Shown: in pieces, positions 8,683 through 15,971 of the stretch
Position numbering within the stretch: position 1 is the first letter of the stretch
Layout: each line of letters begins with the position of its first letter
NCBI GenBank assembly: GCA_021793395.1
Contig: JAJYSU010000005.1
Span: 1 to 64,000, forward strand
DNA from: Actinomycetes bacterium
GTDB lineage: Bacteria; Actinomycetota; Acidimicrobiia; Acidimicrobiales; RAAP-2
DNA length: 64,000 bases
Direction of reading: 5' to 3'
Translations under genes and position numbers: made by a program
The notes under the pieces: generated by a model
Seen by the model: the letters and a program-made list of their open reading frames with translations, nothing else
The model's database searches: none
Told to the model about the DNA's origin: nothing

Positions 8683-9678
8683 CCTTTGCGGTGAGTCCTG
8701 CCGTGACGAGCGGGTAGGAGCCCGATTGAGAGTTCGCTCGGGGTGCGAGATAGTGCCCCGAGCGAGTTCCTTTTGTCGTGACTTGCCGCACGCGGCGAGT
8801 TCGATGCGGCTCGTGTCGAGGCCAAGCGTTTCGTTAAGGCGCAGTCCGGTCGCGACGTCGAACATCGGCTGATGTGACGTCTGCCACGCGGCGTCTGGAC
8901 TCAGCGCCTTGTTGTACAGGACGATCAAAGCGGTGCGGCGGCTCTCGATGATACGGTTCGCCGGGCCGAGTTGGCTGACCACGTCGAGGGTCGGGACGTC
9001 GTCGAGTCCGATACCCGTGTCGTCGTCATCGTCGGGGGAGTAACTCTCCTGGTTGACACGGGTGAGGGCCCTGACGCGCAGTTTTGCCTTCTTCGCGAAC
9101 CGGCCCTCGTTCGTCTCCGCCGCGAGGAAGAGGAACGGGTTCTGGTCGAGGTAGCCATTTCTTTGAAGCCACATCCCGAAGTTGTTGATCGACACCTTCT
9201 CTTTGCGCAGCGTGTTCGCGGCCTTGGGTGCCCCACCGTGCCCATTTCCCCTGGCTAATTGCGCGACGACGGATCGCGCGGCGTCGCCTTCTAGGTCGCG
9301 GACCCGGAACTCTCGTTTGTCGCACAGTGTGCGGAGTCCTCGAGACACGTCGGAGATACGCGCCTTGCCCGTGCCGTCGGGAATCATCCTTGAGGCCATA
9401 CCGTCTCGAAGTTCACGAACGTATCGGGCCAGCGCATGGGAGAGGGGCGCGTCAGCGTTGTTGGCCCCGGGAGCGTACGCGTTGCGTCGCTCGATGAGTG
9501 ATCGACGTAGCACGGCCGCGGCCCTCTGCGCCGCGGCCTTCGAATCGTGGCTGATGGGATGTTCCGTACGATCCTTTGGATCCGTGATGAAGCCCGTGGG
9601 GTAGTAGCGCACTCGCCAAATGTTTCTCTTGCGAAAGACCGACACGGGGTCGCCGAATGGGTTCTTCGTCCTAGCCAC
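8491..9678 (-). CDS. Tyrosine recombinase (phage-type integrase), catalytic C terminus missing
   Basis: The N terminus has an arm-binding-like stretch (VSVFRKRNIWRVRYYP), then a SAM-like core-binding region (SHALARYVRELRDGM). The first part of the catalytic domain is present, including the box I arginine in FDVATGLRLNETLGLD. After about residue 300 (near base 8776) family resemblance ends: the downstream HxxR block and the nucleophilic tyrosine block are absent. The remaining codons run backwards through the terminator and 3' end of the secreted-protein gene. The 395-aa open frame is therefore a truncated, probably inactive integrase. It overlaps the excisionase-like gene by 8 bases, the usual xis-int arrangement. 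Confidence 0.75.
   Translation of the reverse strand: MARTKNPFGDPVSVFRKRNIWRVRYYPTGFITDPKDRTEHPISHDSKAAAQRAAAVLRRSLIERRNAYAPGANNADAPLSHALARYVRELRDGMASRMIPDGTGKARISDVSRGLRTLCDKREFRVRDLEGDAARSVVAQLARGNGHGGAPKAANTLRKEKVSINNFGMWLQRNGYLDQNPFLFLAAETNEGRFAKKAKLRVRALTRVNQESYSPDDDDDTGIGLDDVPTLDVVSQLGPANRIIESRRTALIVLYNKALSPDAAWQTSHQPMFDVATGLRLNETLGLDTSRIELAACGKSRQKELARGTISHPERTLNRAPTRSSRQDSPQRSVSRRANWHVTMGRESAHTRTLVREAKRRIAAVFATSSRDTAHGNGVRPRSSSLECETATHRY
8734..8774 (+). terminator. Intrinsic terminator of the secreted-protein gene
   Basis: Perfect 10-bp stem tcgctcgggg (8734-8743) and ccccgagcga (8756-8765) with a 12-base loop, followed by a T-rich run (gttccttttg). It lies 50 bases after the stop at 8682. 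It is the only convincing rho-independent terminator I see in the window. Confidence 0.75.
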
Positions 9679-10012
9679 GGCGGGCCTCCTCTAGTTGTTC
9701 GGCGATTGTCGAAGGGTCGAACGTGGGCACGTGCGTGACGGCGCTCGGTGCCTTGGCCGGCGTGACGCTGGTCGACCTACGCCGTGGCGCTGTAGCGGTA
9801 CGGGGCGTCGGTGCGCGCAGCTGGTCGATCCAGGCGATGACGTCGCGGGGCCGCCACCGGCGTCCCTGCAGGCCGAGCGGGACGGGAGCGGGGAAGTCCG
9901 GGTGTCGGGCGATCAACTCATCGATCGATCGGAACCCGACGTAGGCGGCGACGTCGTCGTCCCCCCCAGAGTCGACTGGTCGGTGGGTCGCCGTGTCGTT
10001 GGTAGCTGTCAT
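9671..10012 (-). CDS. AlpA/MerR-type helix-turn-helix protein, likely excisionase
   Basis: A 113-aa protein. Residues 20-66 fit the small winged-helix excisionase/AlpA fold: VAAYVGFRSIDELIARHPDF, then PAPVPLGLQGRRW and RPRDVIAWIDQL. The tail is Pro/Arg/Thr-rich. Such proteins bend DNA at att sites or switch integrase expression. The 8-base overlap with the integrase downstream supports that role. ATG at 10012 has no strong ribosome-binding site. Confidence 0.7.
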   Translation of the reverse strand: MTATNDTATHRPVDSGGDDDVAAYVGFRSIDELIARHPDFPAPVPLGLQGRRWRPRDVIAWIDQLRAPTPRTATAPRRRSTSVTPAKAPSAVTHVPTFDPSTIAEQLEEARRG

Positions 10013-10197
10013 CCCACATACCGCTCGACCGTGCGGCGTCGTGAGCGGGGCGCAGTGGGCACCAGTAGTGCTCGTCGTTGCGTGGAGCGCCTTCGATCAC
10101 TGGTGGTGGGTTCGTGGGGCGAGAGCCAGAATTCGTGGTGTCGGACGGGTCGCACGTGGCCAGAACTCCCTGGCTTCAGGCCCGTTCATATGCGCCA
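10013..10197. other. Non-coding right end of the island
   Basis: I see no supported gene. A short hairpin (gccag / ctggc around a 6-base loop) occurs within ggccagaactccctggc just left of the repeat. This would be the att-proximal, arm-binding side of the element next to xis-int. Confidence 0.4.
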
Positions 10198-10260
10198 CCG
10201 AGATCTACGAGGGCGCCAACCAGGTTCAGCGCGTGGTGATCGCCAAGAACCTACTGAAGA
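10198..10260 (+). pseudogene. Displaced acyl-CoA dehydrogenase 3'-end fragment (candidate attR)
   Basis: Reads TEIYEGANQVQRVVIAKNLLK, the C-terminal tail of an acyl-CoA dehydrogenase including the catalytic Glu. It has no gene upstream: the preceding codons (SGPFICA) are unrelated. It mirrors 7449-7511. One extra base after ctgaag, relative to the intact gene, puts the TAG out of frame. It is best read as the original 3' end of the gene at 6369, cut off by integration of the 2.7-kb island. Confidence 0.65.
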
Positions 10261-10369
10261 TAGGTGCTACGTCGTTGGTGTTATCCATCGTCGAGGGGCT
10301 TGACGTGGTCCACGGCACATCCCTCGTTTCGGGCGGGGGTGCGGTGTCACGCTCACCGTCGTCGTCGCC

Positions 10370-11563
10370 CTACAACGCCGCGTGGGCGAGTCGTTCGATG
10401 GCCTCGGTGAGGATCTCCTCACTCGTCGCGAAGTTCAGGCGTACGTGACCATCTCCGCCCGACCCGAAGGCGGCTCCGTCGCTCAGTGCCACGCGCGCGT
10501 GCTCGAGGAAGTGTGACGCCGGGCCCGAGAGCGACGCCATGCGGCCACGCTCACCTCCCGAGGAGTGGGAGTACCCCAGATCACGCAGATCCAGCCAGGC
10601 GAGGTACGTCGCCTCGCCCGGAAGGTAACGAGCCGAGGGGAGGTGCGCGTCGAGCAGGGCGATGAGAAGTTTCTGGCGCGCGACCAGATCATCGAGCAGT
10701 GCGCTCAGCCAGTCGTCACCCTCGCGCAGAGCGGCACCCTGGGAGAGCACGCCGAGTTGGCTCGGACCGGGGACGACTCGGTGTTCGAGGGTGGCGAGGA
10801 CGTCGCGCGCATCCTCGCCGACCACCAGGGCCGCGGCGGGTGCGCCGGCGAGGTTGAAGGCCTTGGACGCCGATAGCACGCTCACGGAGCTCTCGGCGCC
10901 GGGCAGGCTCAGCAGCGGGGTGAAAGACCCGTGCAACACGAGTGGCGCGTGAATCTCGTCGGCGATGACGCGCAGGCCGTGTGCGTGGGCGAGCGCGAGC
11001 GCCTGAGAGAGCTCGTCGGGCCGGTGCAGTGTGCCCGTGGGATTGTGCGGATTACTGAGCAGGTAGGCCGGCCGGCGCGACGCGGCGCGGGCGCGAGCGA
11101 AGGCGCGGTCCAGCTCATCCAGGTCGAGACGTCCGTCGGCGCCGAGCGGTGCCTCTTCGACGACGCGTCCGCTGTTCTCGGTGTAGGAGTAGAAGGGTGC
11201 GTAGACGGGGCAGTTCACCACGACGCGGTCGCCGGGTTCGGTCAGGGCCGTGATGGCGGCCGCCACGCCACTCATCACGTTGGCGACGGCACGACTGCGA
11301 TCAGCCGTGACGCCGCCCCACTCCCAGTGGCGCCGGGCGAAGTCCCCCAGAGCGTCGAGGTAGGTGGACGCGATCGCGTAGCCGAGGTCGCCGTTTCGTG
11401 CCGCCGCGACCAGTGCTCGCTCGACGGGTTCGGCGAGTGGCACGTCCATCTCGGCGACCCATAGTGGCAGGACGTCGTCGGGGTAGTGGCGCCACTTTTC
11501 GCTCGTGCGCTGACGCAAGTCCTGCAGACTGATGTTCGCGAGGGGGTGGTCACGGAGTGTCAT
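10370..11563 (-). CDS. MalY/PatB-family C-S lyase (cystathionine beta-lyase type aminotransferase)
   Basis: Fold type I PLP enzyme of 397 aa. Motifs: LPLWVAEMDVPLAEPV near residue 32 (MalY/PatB signature), YLLSNPHNPTGTLHRPDEL near 168, VIADEIHAPLVLHG near 199 and the PLP lysine in SVLSASKAFNLAGAPAA near 235. Family members cleave cystathionine or other cysteine S-conjugates to a thiol, pyruvate and ammonia. Probable role is methionine/sulfur metabolism. ATG is preceded by GAGGAACG. A TAGTTT hexamer (11573-11578) lies 9 bases upstream of the start. It stands alone, divergent from the MFS gene. Confidence 0.87.
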   Translation of the reverse strand: MTLRDHPLANISLQDLRQRTSEKWRHYPDDVLPLWVAEMDVPLAEPVERALVAAARNGDLGYAIASTYLDALGDFARRHWEWGGVTADRSRAVANVMSGVAAAITALTEPGDRVVVNCPVYAPFYSYTENSGRVVEEAPLGADGRLDLDELDRAFARARAASRRPAYLLSNPHNPTGTLHRPDELSQALALAHAHGLRVIADEIHAPLVLHGSFTPLLSLPGAESSVSVLSASKAFNLAGAPAAALVVGEDARDVLATLEHRVVPGPSQLGVLSQGAALREGDDWLSALLDDLVARQKLLIALLDAHLPSARYLPGEATYLAWLDLRDLGYSHSSGGERGRMASLSGPASHFLEHARVALSDGAAFGSGGDGHVRLNFATSEEILTEAIERLAHAAL

Positions 11564-11723
11564 CGTTCCTCGAAACTACTTCCCGGTGCCGCCGTGCGTG
11601 GAGGTGGCGATTCTCGCACAGGGGTAGTGCTCGGCCGCGTGATGGGGTGCGCACGACCGTGACACCGCTCACGGTGCGTGAGGTTGTGTCGTGGGGACCG
11701 GTGAGGGGCGGGTAGTAGGTTCG

Positions 11724-11868
11724 TATGGTGCGAGTAGTCATCCGCGCCTCGATCGGAGGCGATGTCCGTTGGTTCGCGCCGCGAGTACCGACAGGTGGCG
11801 CGTGCGTCGAGATGGGTGGGACGGCGTTCGACGGGGCCGCCATCGCGTGTCACGCAGGTGAGGAGTGA
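11724..11868 (+). CDS. Possible 47-aa small ORF coupled to the MFS gene
   Basis: ATG at 11724 opens a 47-codon frame (MVRVVIRASIGGDVRWF...) that ends with TGA overlapping a GTG by 4 bases at 11865. No known family and only a weak ribosome-binding site. It could be a short leader peptide for the exporter or simply chance. The rest of the 11564-11870 gap shows no other gene. Confidence 0.25.
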
Positions 11869-11870
11869 AC

Positions 11871-13118
11871 GTGACTGACGTCGCGGTGAGTGCGGCGGGT
11901 CCGTCGCGGGTACGTGTTCTCGTGGTGACGTCGCTGGCGCACTTTATGAACGACGGGATGGTTTTCTTCATCCCGGTGGTGGCCGCGCTCCTGGCGGCTG
12001 GTCACTCGGTGTCGCCGGTGGTGATTACCGCGATGCTCACGGTGTTCTACCTGGCGTCGGCCGGCTTCGGAGTGGTGGTGGGGCTCGTGGCGGCGTCGGG
12101 CCCGCGGCGCGGCCGAGTGATGGCCCTCGGCTTGTTCATCGTGGCACTGGGACTGTGGGGATTCGCCGTCGCTCTCCACACTGCTCCCGGGACGGGACGC
12201 GACACGCTGGCGATCGCGTCGGCCATCGTCGCGGGTGTGGGGAGTGCCGTGTACCACCCGGTGGGAGGATCCATTCTCCAGTCAACCTTTGGCGCGTCGG
12301 CGGGCCGAGCCCTGGGCATCAACGGCTCGTTCGGCAGCCTGGGCCGGGCACTGTACCCGACGCTGTTCGTGGCCACGACGGCTCTCGCCGTGAGCCACGA
12401 CGGTGCCGTGGCCCTCTTCGCCGGCGTGGGCACACTCAGCGCCGTGGTGATCGTGCTGGCTCTGGGACGCCTACCGGGTGTGGCGGGGAAGGCGCACGAG
12501 TCGTCCTCGCTCGCTCGTCCCACGATGCGTGCGCTGTTCACGCGCAGCGTCGTCGCGTTGATGGTCATCGCCTTCCTCCGGTCGGCTGCCTTCATCGGGA
12601 TTGTCTCGTGGATGCCGATCTATCTCACGTCTCACCGACACTTGGGCGTCTCGAGTTTGGGTCTGACCGTGACGATTATGTACGTGGGGGGAATCGTCGG
12701 CCAGCCGACATTCGGGCTGCTCGCCGACCGATTCGACAAGCGCTGGATGTTGGCGCTGGACAGTGTCGGTTCGGCGCTCGTCACTATCGCGTACGTGGCG
12801 TCGTCGGGCGCCTGGGCCACGGTCTTTCTCCTCCTCTTCGGCTTCTTCACCTTCAGTGGCTTCCCGCTCCTGTTGTCACTGGTGCCCGACTACGTGGCGC
12901 CCGAATCGCACGTCATGGGTAACGCTCTGGTGTGGGGGGTGGGTTCCACGGGTGGCCAGGCACTAGGTCCGTTGGTGGTCACCCTGCTCACGGGCGGTTC
13001 CTACGCCCACCTCGGCTTCGCGTTCACGGTTCTCGCCGTGGTGGCCGCGCTGACCGCGGTCGGCACACCGCTGCTGGCGAAGGTGCCCCGTCGAGCGCGC
13101 GTCGCGCTCTTCGGCTAA
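11871..13118 (+). CDS. MFS transporter, fosmidomycin-resistance (Fsr)-like
   Basis: About 415 aa with some 12 hydrophobic segments. Opening SLAHFMNDGMVFFIPVVAALL resembles the Fsr-type N terminus (THF.ND...P). GVGSAVYHPVGGSILQSTFG near residue 125 is the 'HP' motif of that subfamily. GLLADRFDKRWMLALDSVG near 285 is the MFS loop motif in the second half. Predicted proton-coupled drug or metabolite export at the inner membrane; substrate unknown. AGGTGAGGAG precedes, favouring GTG at 11871 over GTG at 11865, which overlaps that ribosome-binding site. Confidence 0.83.
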   Translation: MTDVAVSAAGPSRVRVLVVTSLAHFMNDGMVFFIPVVAALLAAGHSVSPVVITAMLTVFYLASAGFGVVVGLVAASGPRRGRVMALGLFIVALGLWGFAVALHTAPGTGRDTLAIASAIVAGVGSAVYHPVGGSILQSTFGASAGRALGINGSFGSLGRALYPTLFVATTALAVSHDGAVALFAGVGTLSAVVIVLALGRLPGVAGKAHESSSLARPTMRALFTRSVVALMVIAFLRSAAFIGIVSWMPIYLTSHRHLGVSSLGLTVTIMYVGGIVGQPTFGLLADRFDKRWMLALDSVGSALVTIAYVASSGAWATVFLLLFGFFTFSGFPLLLSLVPDYVAPESHVMGNALVWGVGSTGGQALGPLVVTLLTGGSYAHLGFAFTVLAVVAALTAVGTPLLAKVPRRARVALFG

Positions 13119-13133
13119 CGCCACGTCGGCTGT

Positions 13134-13139
13134 TAGCAT
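13134..13139 (+). promoter_or_regulatory. -10 element (TAGCAT) before a leaderless start
   Basis: TAGCAT ends 8 bases before the ATG at 13148; no Shine-Dalgarno is present. Confidence 0.4.
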
Positions 13140-13147
13140 CGCGCTAC

Positions 13148-13729
13148 ATGTCGTCGAACACCGCGAGCACTTCGGAGATCATTCGTCGCACCGTCCTCTC
13201 ACTCGACCCCGTGGCGGTACTGGAGGTGGTCGACGCACTCGACCTACGACCGAGCACCAAAATCACCGCGGTGATGGGCGTGCCCCTGCGTTCGCTTCAG
13301 GAGCGCCGTGACGTGGCCACCTTCGCGGCGGGAGCTCCGCTGCCGGCGGTGGCCGCGTTGCTGGAGGTGATTGCTGCTGCTCCCCTCGAGCGGGTGATCG
13401 CGGCGTTGGGCGAGCACGCGGAAGCACCCGACTTCGACCAGTTGAGCGCCGCGGTGGACCAGGTAGCCGACGAGGGAGTGACTCGCGACGAGCTCGTCGC
13501 CGTTCTGGGTCACGCCGCGGGCGAGGGGTTCCCGGCGGCACCCCACTGTCGGCGACTACTGGACGAGCGGGCGGAGTTCGCCCTGGCCGAGCTGCCGAGT
13601 GTGAGTGTGCCGCCGCGCCCGTTGGGTCGCGAAGTGGATCCCGCGCAGCGCGAGCGTCGTCGCGCCCGTCGGGCCCAGCGGCGTCGGCCCACGACGGCGC
13701 CCCCACGCCGCCCGCGCCGCGCCAAGTAA
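13148..13729 (+). CDS. Helical protein with a basic Arg-rich tail, unknown function
   Basis: A 193-aa protein without a family I recognise. Residues 1-150 are Ala/Val/Leu/Glu-rich and helical (VAALLEVIAAAPLERVIAAL, DQLSAAVDQVADEG), perhaps repeats of a short helical hairpin. The last 30 residues are strongly basic (RERRRARRAQRRR, PPRRPRRAK), which suggests nucleic-acid binding or polyphosphate contact. The start was chosen at ATG 13148; a longer open frame upstream overlaps the MFS gene and is not credible. Confidence 0.6.
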   Translation: MSSNTASTSEIIRRTVLSLDPVAVLEVVDALDLRPSTKITAVMGVPLRSLQERRDVATFAAGAPLPAVAALLEVIAAAPLERVIAALGEHAEAPDFDQLSAAVDQVADEGVTRDELVAVLGHAAGEGFPAAPHCRRLLDERAEFALAELPSVSVPPRPLGREVDPAQRERRRARRAQRRRPTTAPPRRPRRAK

Positions 13730-13771
13730 TCGGGGAGTCGCTCGACGCCGAGCGGGGCAACGTCGCACCGA

Positions 13772-13777
13772 TACCAT
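13772..13777 (+). promoter_or_regulatory. -10 element (TACCAT) of a leaderless start
   Basis: TACCAT ends 6 bases before the ATG at 13784; no Shine-Dalgarno. Confidence 0.5.
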
Positions 13778-13783
13778 CGAGAG

Positions 13784-15163
13784 ATGAGCGACGACTTTCA
13801 CACCATCATTGAGCCTTTTCGCATTCACTCGGTCGAGCCGCTGCGAATGACCACGAAGGAGCAACGAGAGAGCGCGATCCAGGCGGCCGGGTACAACCTC
13901 TTCAATCTTCACGCCCAGGACGTGCTGATAGATCTGCTCACCGACTCCGGGACGGGCGCGATGTCGCGTGACCAGTGGGCGGCCATCCAACACGGCGACG
14001 AGAGCTACGCCGGGTCTCCGTCGTGGTTCCGATTCGAGGCCGCCGTCAAGGAACTCTTTCCGTTTCGCCACGTCATCCCCACTCACCAGGGTCGCGCCGC
14101 GGAGAAGATCCTCTTTAGCGTGCTGGGTGGTCCGGGAAAGGTCGTGGCGAACAACACCCACTTCGATACCACTCGCGCCAACGTTGAGGCCACGGGCGCC
14201 GAGGCGCGCGACCTGCTCATCGCCGAGGGGCACGATCCCGCGGTCCTCCACCCCTTTAAGGGAAACATGGACCTGGAGTCGCTCGAGGAACTGTTGTCCG
14301 AGCGACGCGCCGACGTGCCGGTGGTGTTTCTCACGATCACCAATAACTCGGGCGGGGGTCAGCCAGTGTCTCTGGCCAACATGCGCGCGGTGAGCGAGAT
14401 CTGTCACCGTTACGGCGTGCCCTTCTTTCTTGACGCCTGTCGCTTCGCCGAGAACGCGTGGTTCATCCACGAGCGAGAAGCGGGACAGTCGGCGCGCGAG
14501 ATTCCCGACATCGTGCGCGAGATGGCGTCGCTGGCTGACGGCATGACCATGAGCGCGAAGAAGGACCCCTTCGGCAACATCGGCGGCTGGCTCGCGCTCA
14601 ACGATGACGCCCTGGCCGAGCAGTGTCGTAACCTGCTCATCCTGACCGAGGGTTTCCCGACCTACGGGGGACTCGCCGGTCGCGACCTCGAGGCGCTGGC
14701 GCAGGGTCTGTCCGAGGCGGTGCACCCCGACTACCTGCGCTACCGCATCCGCTCGACCGCCTACGTCGGTGAGGCTCTGGATCGGGCGGGGGTACCCGTG
14801 GTCAAGCCGATCGGGGGTCACGCGGTCTACCTCGACGCGCGCGCGTTGCTCAGTCACCTGCCGGCACTGGCGTACCCGGGCCAGTCACTCGCGGTCGCGC
14901 TCTACCAGGCCGGTGGCGTGCGCAGCGTCGAGATCGGCACCGTGATGTTTGGACGTCAGCCCGACGGCCGTGAGGTTCCGGCGGCGATGGAACTGGTTCG
15001 CCTGGCCATTCCTCGGCGCACCTATACCCAGAGCCACATGGACTACGTCATCGAGGTCGTTACGGACGTCGCGTCGCGGGCGTCGTCACTGCCGGGCTAC
15101 GCGATGGTCTACGAGCCCCCCGCCCTACGCCACTTCACGGCTCGCTTTGAACCGGTGGCGTAG
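13784..15163 (+). CDS. tnaA: Tryptophanase-like beta-eliminating lyase
   Basis: PLP beta-eliminating lyase of 459 aa that matches TnaA/tyrosine phenol-lyase end to end: EPFRIHSVEPLRMTTKEQRE, DVLIDLLTDSGTGAMS, GDESYAGSPSW, IPTHQGRAAEKI, TNNSGGGQPVSLANMR, DACRFAENAWFI, the PLP lysine in MTMSAKKDPF near residue 263, and HFTARFEPV at the end. The segment GVRSVEIGTVMFGR carries Ile where tyrosine phenol-lyase has its substrate-binding Arg (MERG), so tryptophanase is the better call. Expected products are indole, pyruvate and ammonia. Monocistronic; no TnaC-like leader or TnaB permease is adjacent. Confidence 0.85.
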   Translation: MSDDFHTIIEPFRIHSVEPLRMTTKEQRESAIQAAGYNLFNLHAQDVLIDLLTDSGTGAMSRDQWAAIQHGDESYAGSPSWFRFEAAVKELFPFRHVIPTHQGRAAEKILFSVLGGPGKVVANNTHFDTTRANVEATGAEARDLLIAEGHDPAVLHPFKGNMDLESLEELLSERRADVPVVFLTITNNSGGGQPVSLANMRAVSEICHRYGVPFFLDACRFAENAWFIHEREAGQSAREIPDIVREMASLADGMTMSAKKDPFGNIGGWLALNDDALAEQCRNLLILTEGFPTYGGLAGRDLEALAQGLSEAVHPDYLRYRIRSTAYVGEALDRAGVPVVKPIGGHAVYLDARALLSHLPALAYPGQSLAVALYQAGGVRSVEIGTVMFGRQPDGREVPAAMELVRLAIPRRTYTQSHMDYVIEVVTDVASRASSLPGYAMVYEPPALRHFTARFEPVA

Positions 15164-15970
15164 CTAGGGCGAATGGATCGTCGTGGTCGCGCCGTCGGGG
15201 GCGTTCTCGCCGCGGGCGCGACGGCGCCGGCCCTGGTGGACCCAGAGAATGACGCCGCCGAGTGACAGGACGAGGCCGGCGAGCTGGACGCCGATCGAGC
15301 CGCTATGGGACTGCTGTCCGAGGAGGAGATGCTCGTCGACGGTCCGTTCGATGCCCCAGGCGATCATGGCGATCGCGGTGAGCACGCCGGCGGTGCGAAC
15401 GATACGTCGACGCTCGAGCCCGAGTAGTACCAGCCAGAGCGTGCCGTCTTCGGCACCCTGGATGAGGGGGACCGGCACGCGCTTGCCGACCTGTCCCACG
15501 TAGTGCAGCCCGAACCACTGGTGCGTCAGGTGTCCGCCACCTTGGACCATGAACTGAGGGCCCAGGACGCGGCCGAGCGCCCAGCCAGCGACGAGGGCGG
15601 GCACCACGGAATCGGCGAAGCGGGCGAGCGACGTGTCGGGCCACCACCGGTGGTGGAGGTAGAGCGCCACGGGCAGCGCGAAGCCGATGCCCCCGAAGCT
15701 GGAGATACCACCCTGCCAGAAGGCCAGCCACCGTCCCGGGTGCCCGGAGTAGTAACCCCAGTTGGTCACCACGTTGGCGGCGCGCGCGCCGATCAGGCTC
15801 GCGATGATGATCGCGACGGTCCAGCGCGTCAGCGGAGCGGTCGAGAGTGCGTGGCGGCGTAGGCGACGCTCAATGTAGAGGTAGGTGACGTAGGCGGCGA
15901 TCGCGAGACCAAAGCCGTAGAGGTGGAAGACCAGGGGTCCGACGTGGAAGGAGGTGGGGACGCTGCTCAT
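15164..15970 (-). CDS. lgt: Prolipoprotein diacylglyceryl transferase-like protein, atypical
   Basis: Membrane protein of 268 aa with about seven hydrophobic segments. The N terminus (HLYGFGLAIAAYVTYLYIERR) and FWQGGISSFGGIGFAL match Lgt, which transfers diacylglycerol from phosphatidylglycerol to lipobox cysteines. The Lgt signature after the conserved Arg, normally GR.GNF.N.E..G, reads GRVLGPQFMVQGGG, so the signature Asn and Glu are lost. The 'H-G-G' histidine position is Phe. It may be a diverged paralogue rather than the housekeeping enzyme. The start is one base after the NlpC/P60 stop, so the two form an operon. Confidence 0.7.
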   Translation of the reverse strand: MSSVPTSFHVGPLVFHLYGFGLAIAAYVTYLYIERRLRRHALSTAPLTRWTVAIIIASLIGARAANVVTNWGYYSGHPGRWLAFWQGGISSFGGIGFALPVALYLHHRWWPDTSLARFADSVVPALVAGWALGRVLGPQFMVQGGGHLTHQWFGLHYVGQVGKRVPVPLIQGAEDGTLWLVLLGLERRRIVRTAGVLTAIAMIAWGIERTVDEHLLLGQQSHSGSIGVQLAGLVLSLGGVILWVHQGRRRRARGENAPDGATTTIHSP

Positions 15971-15971
15971 G

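Noticed and set aside
10013-10369. tRNA gene serving as the element's integration site
   Set aside because: No cloverleaf or T-loop sequence is present; the repeat lies in a protein-coding 3' end instead.
13556-14857. 433-aa minus-strand open frame opposite the tryptophanase-like gene
   Set aside because: Antisense to an end-to-end tryptophanase match; long frames like this are expected at high GC.
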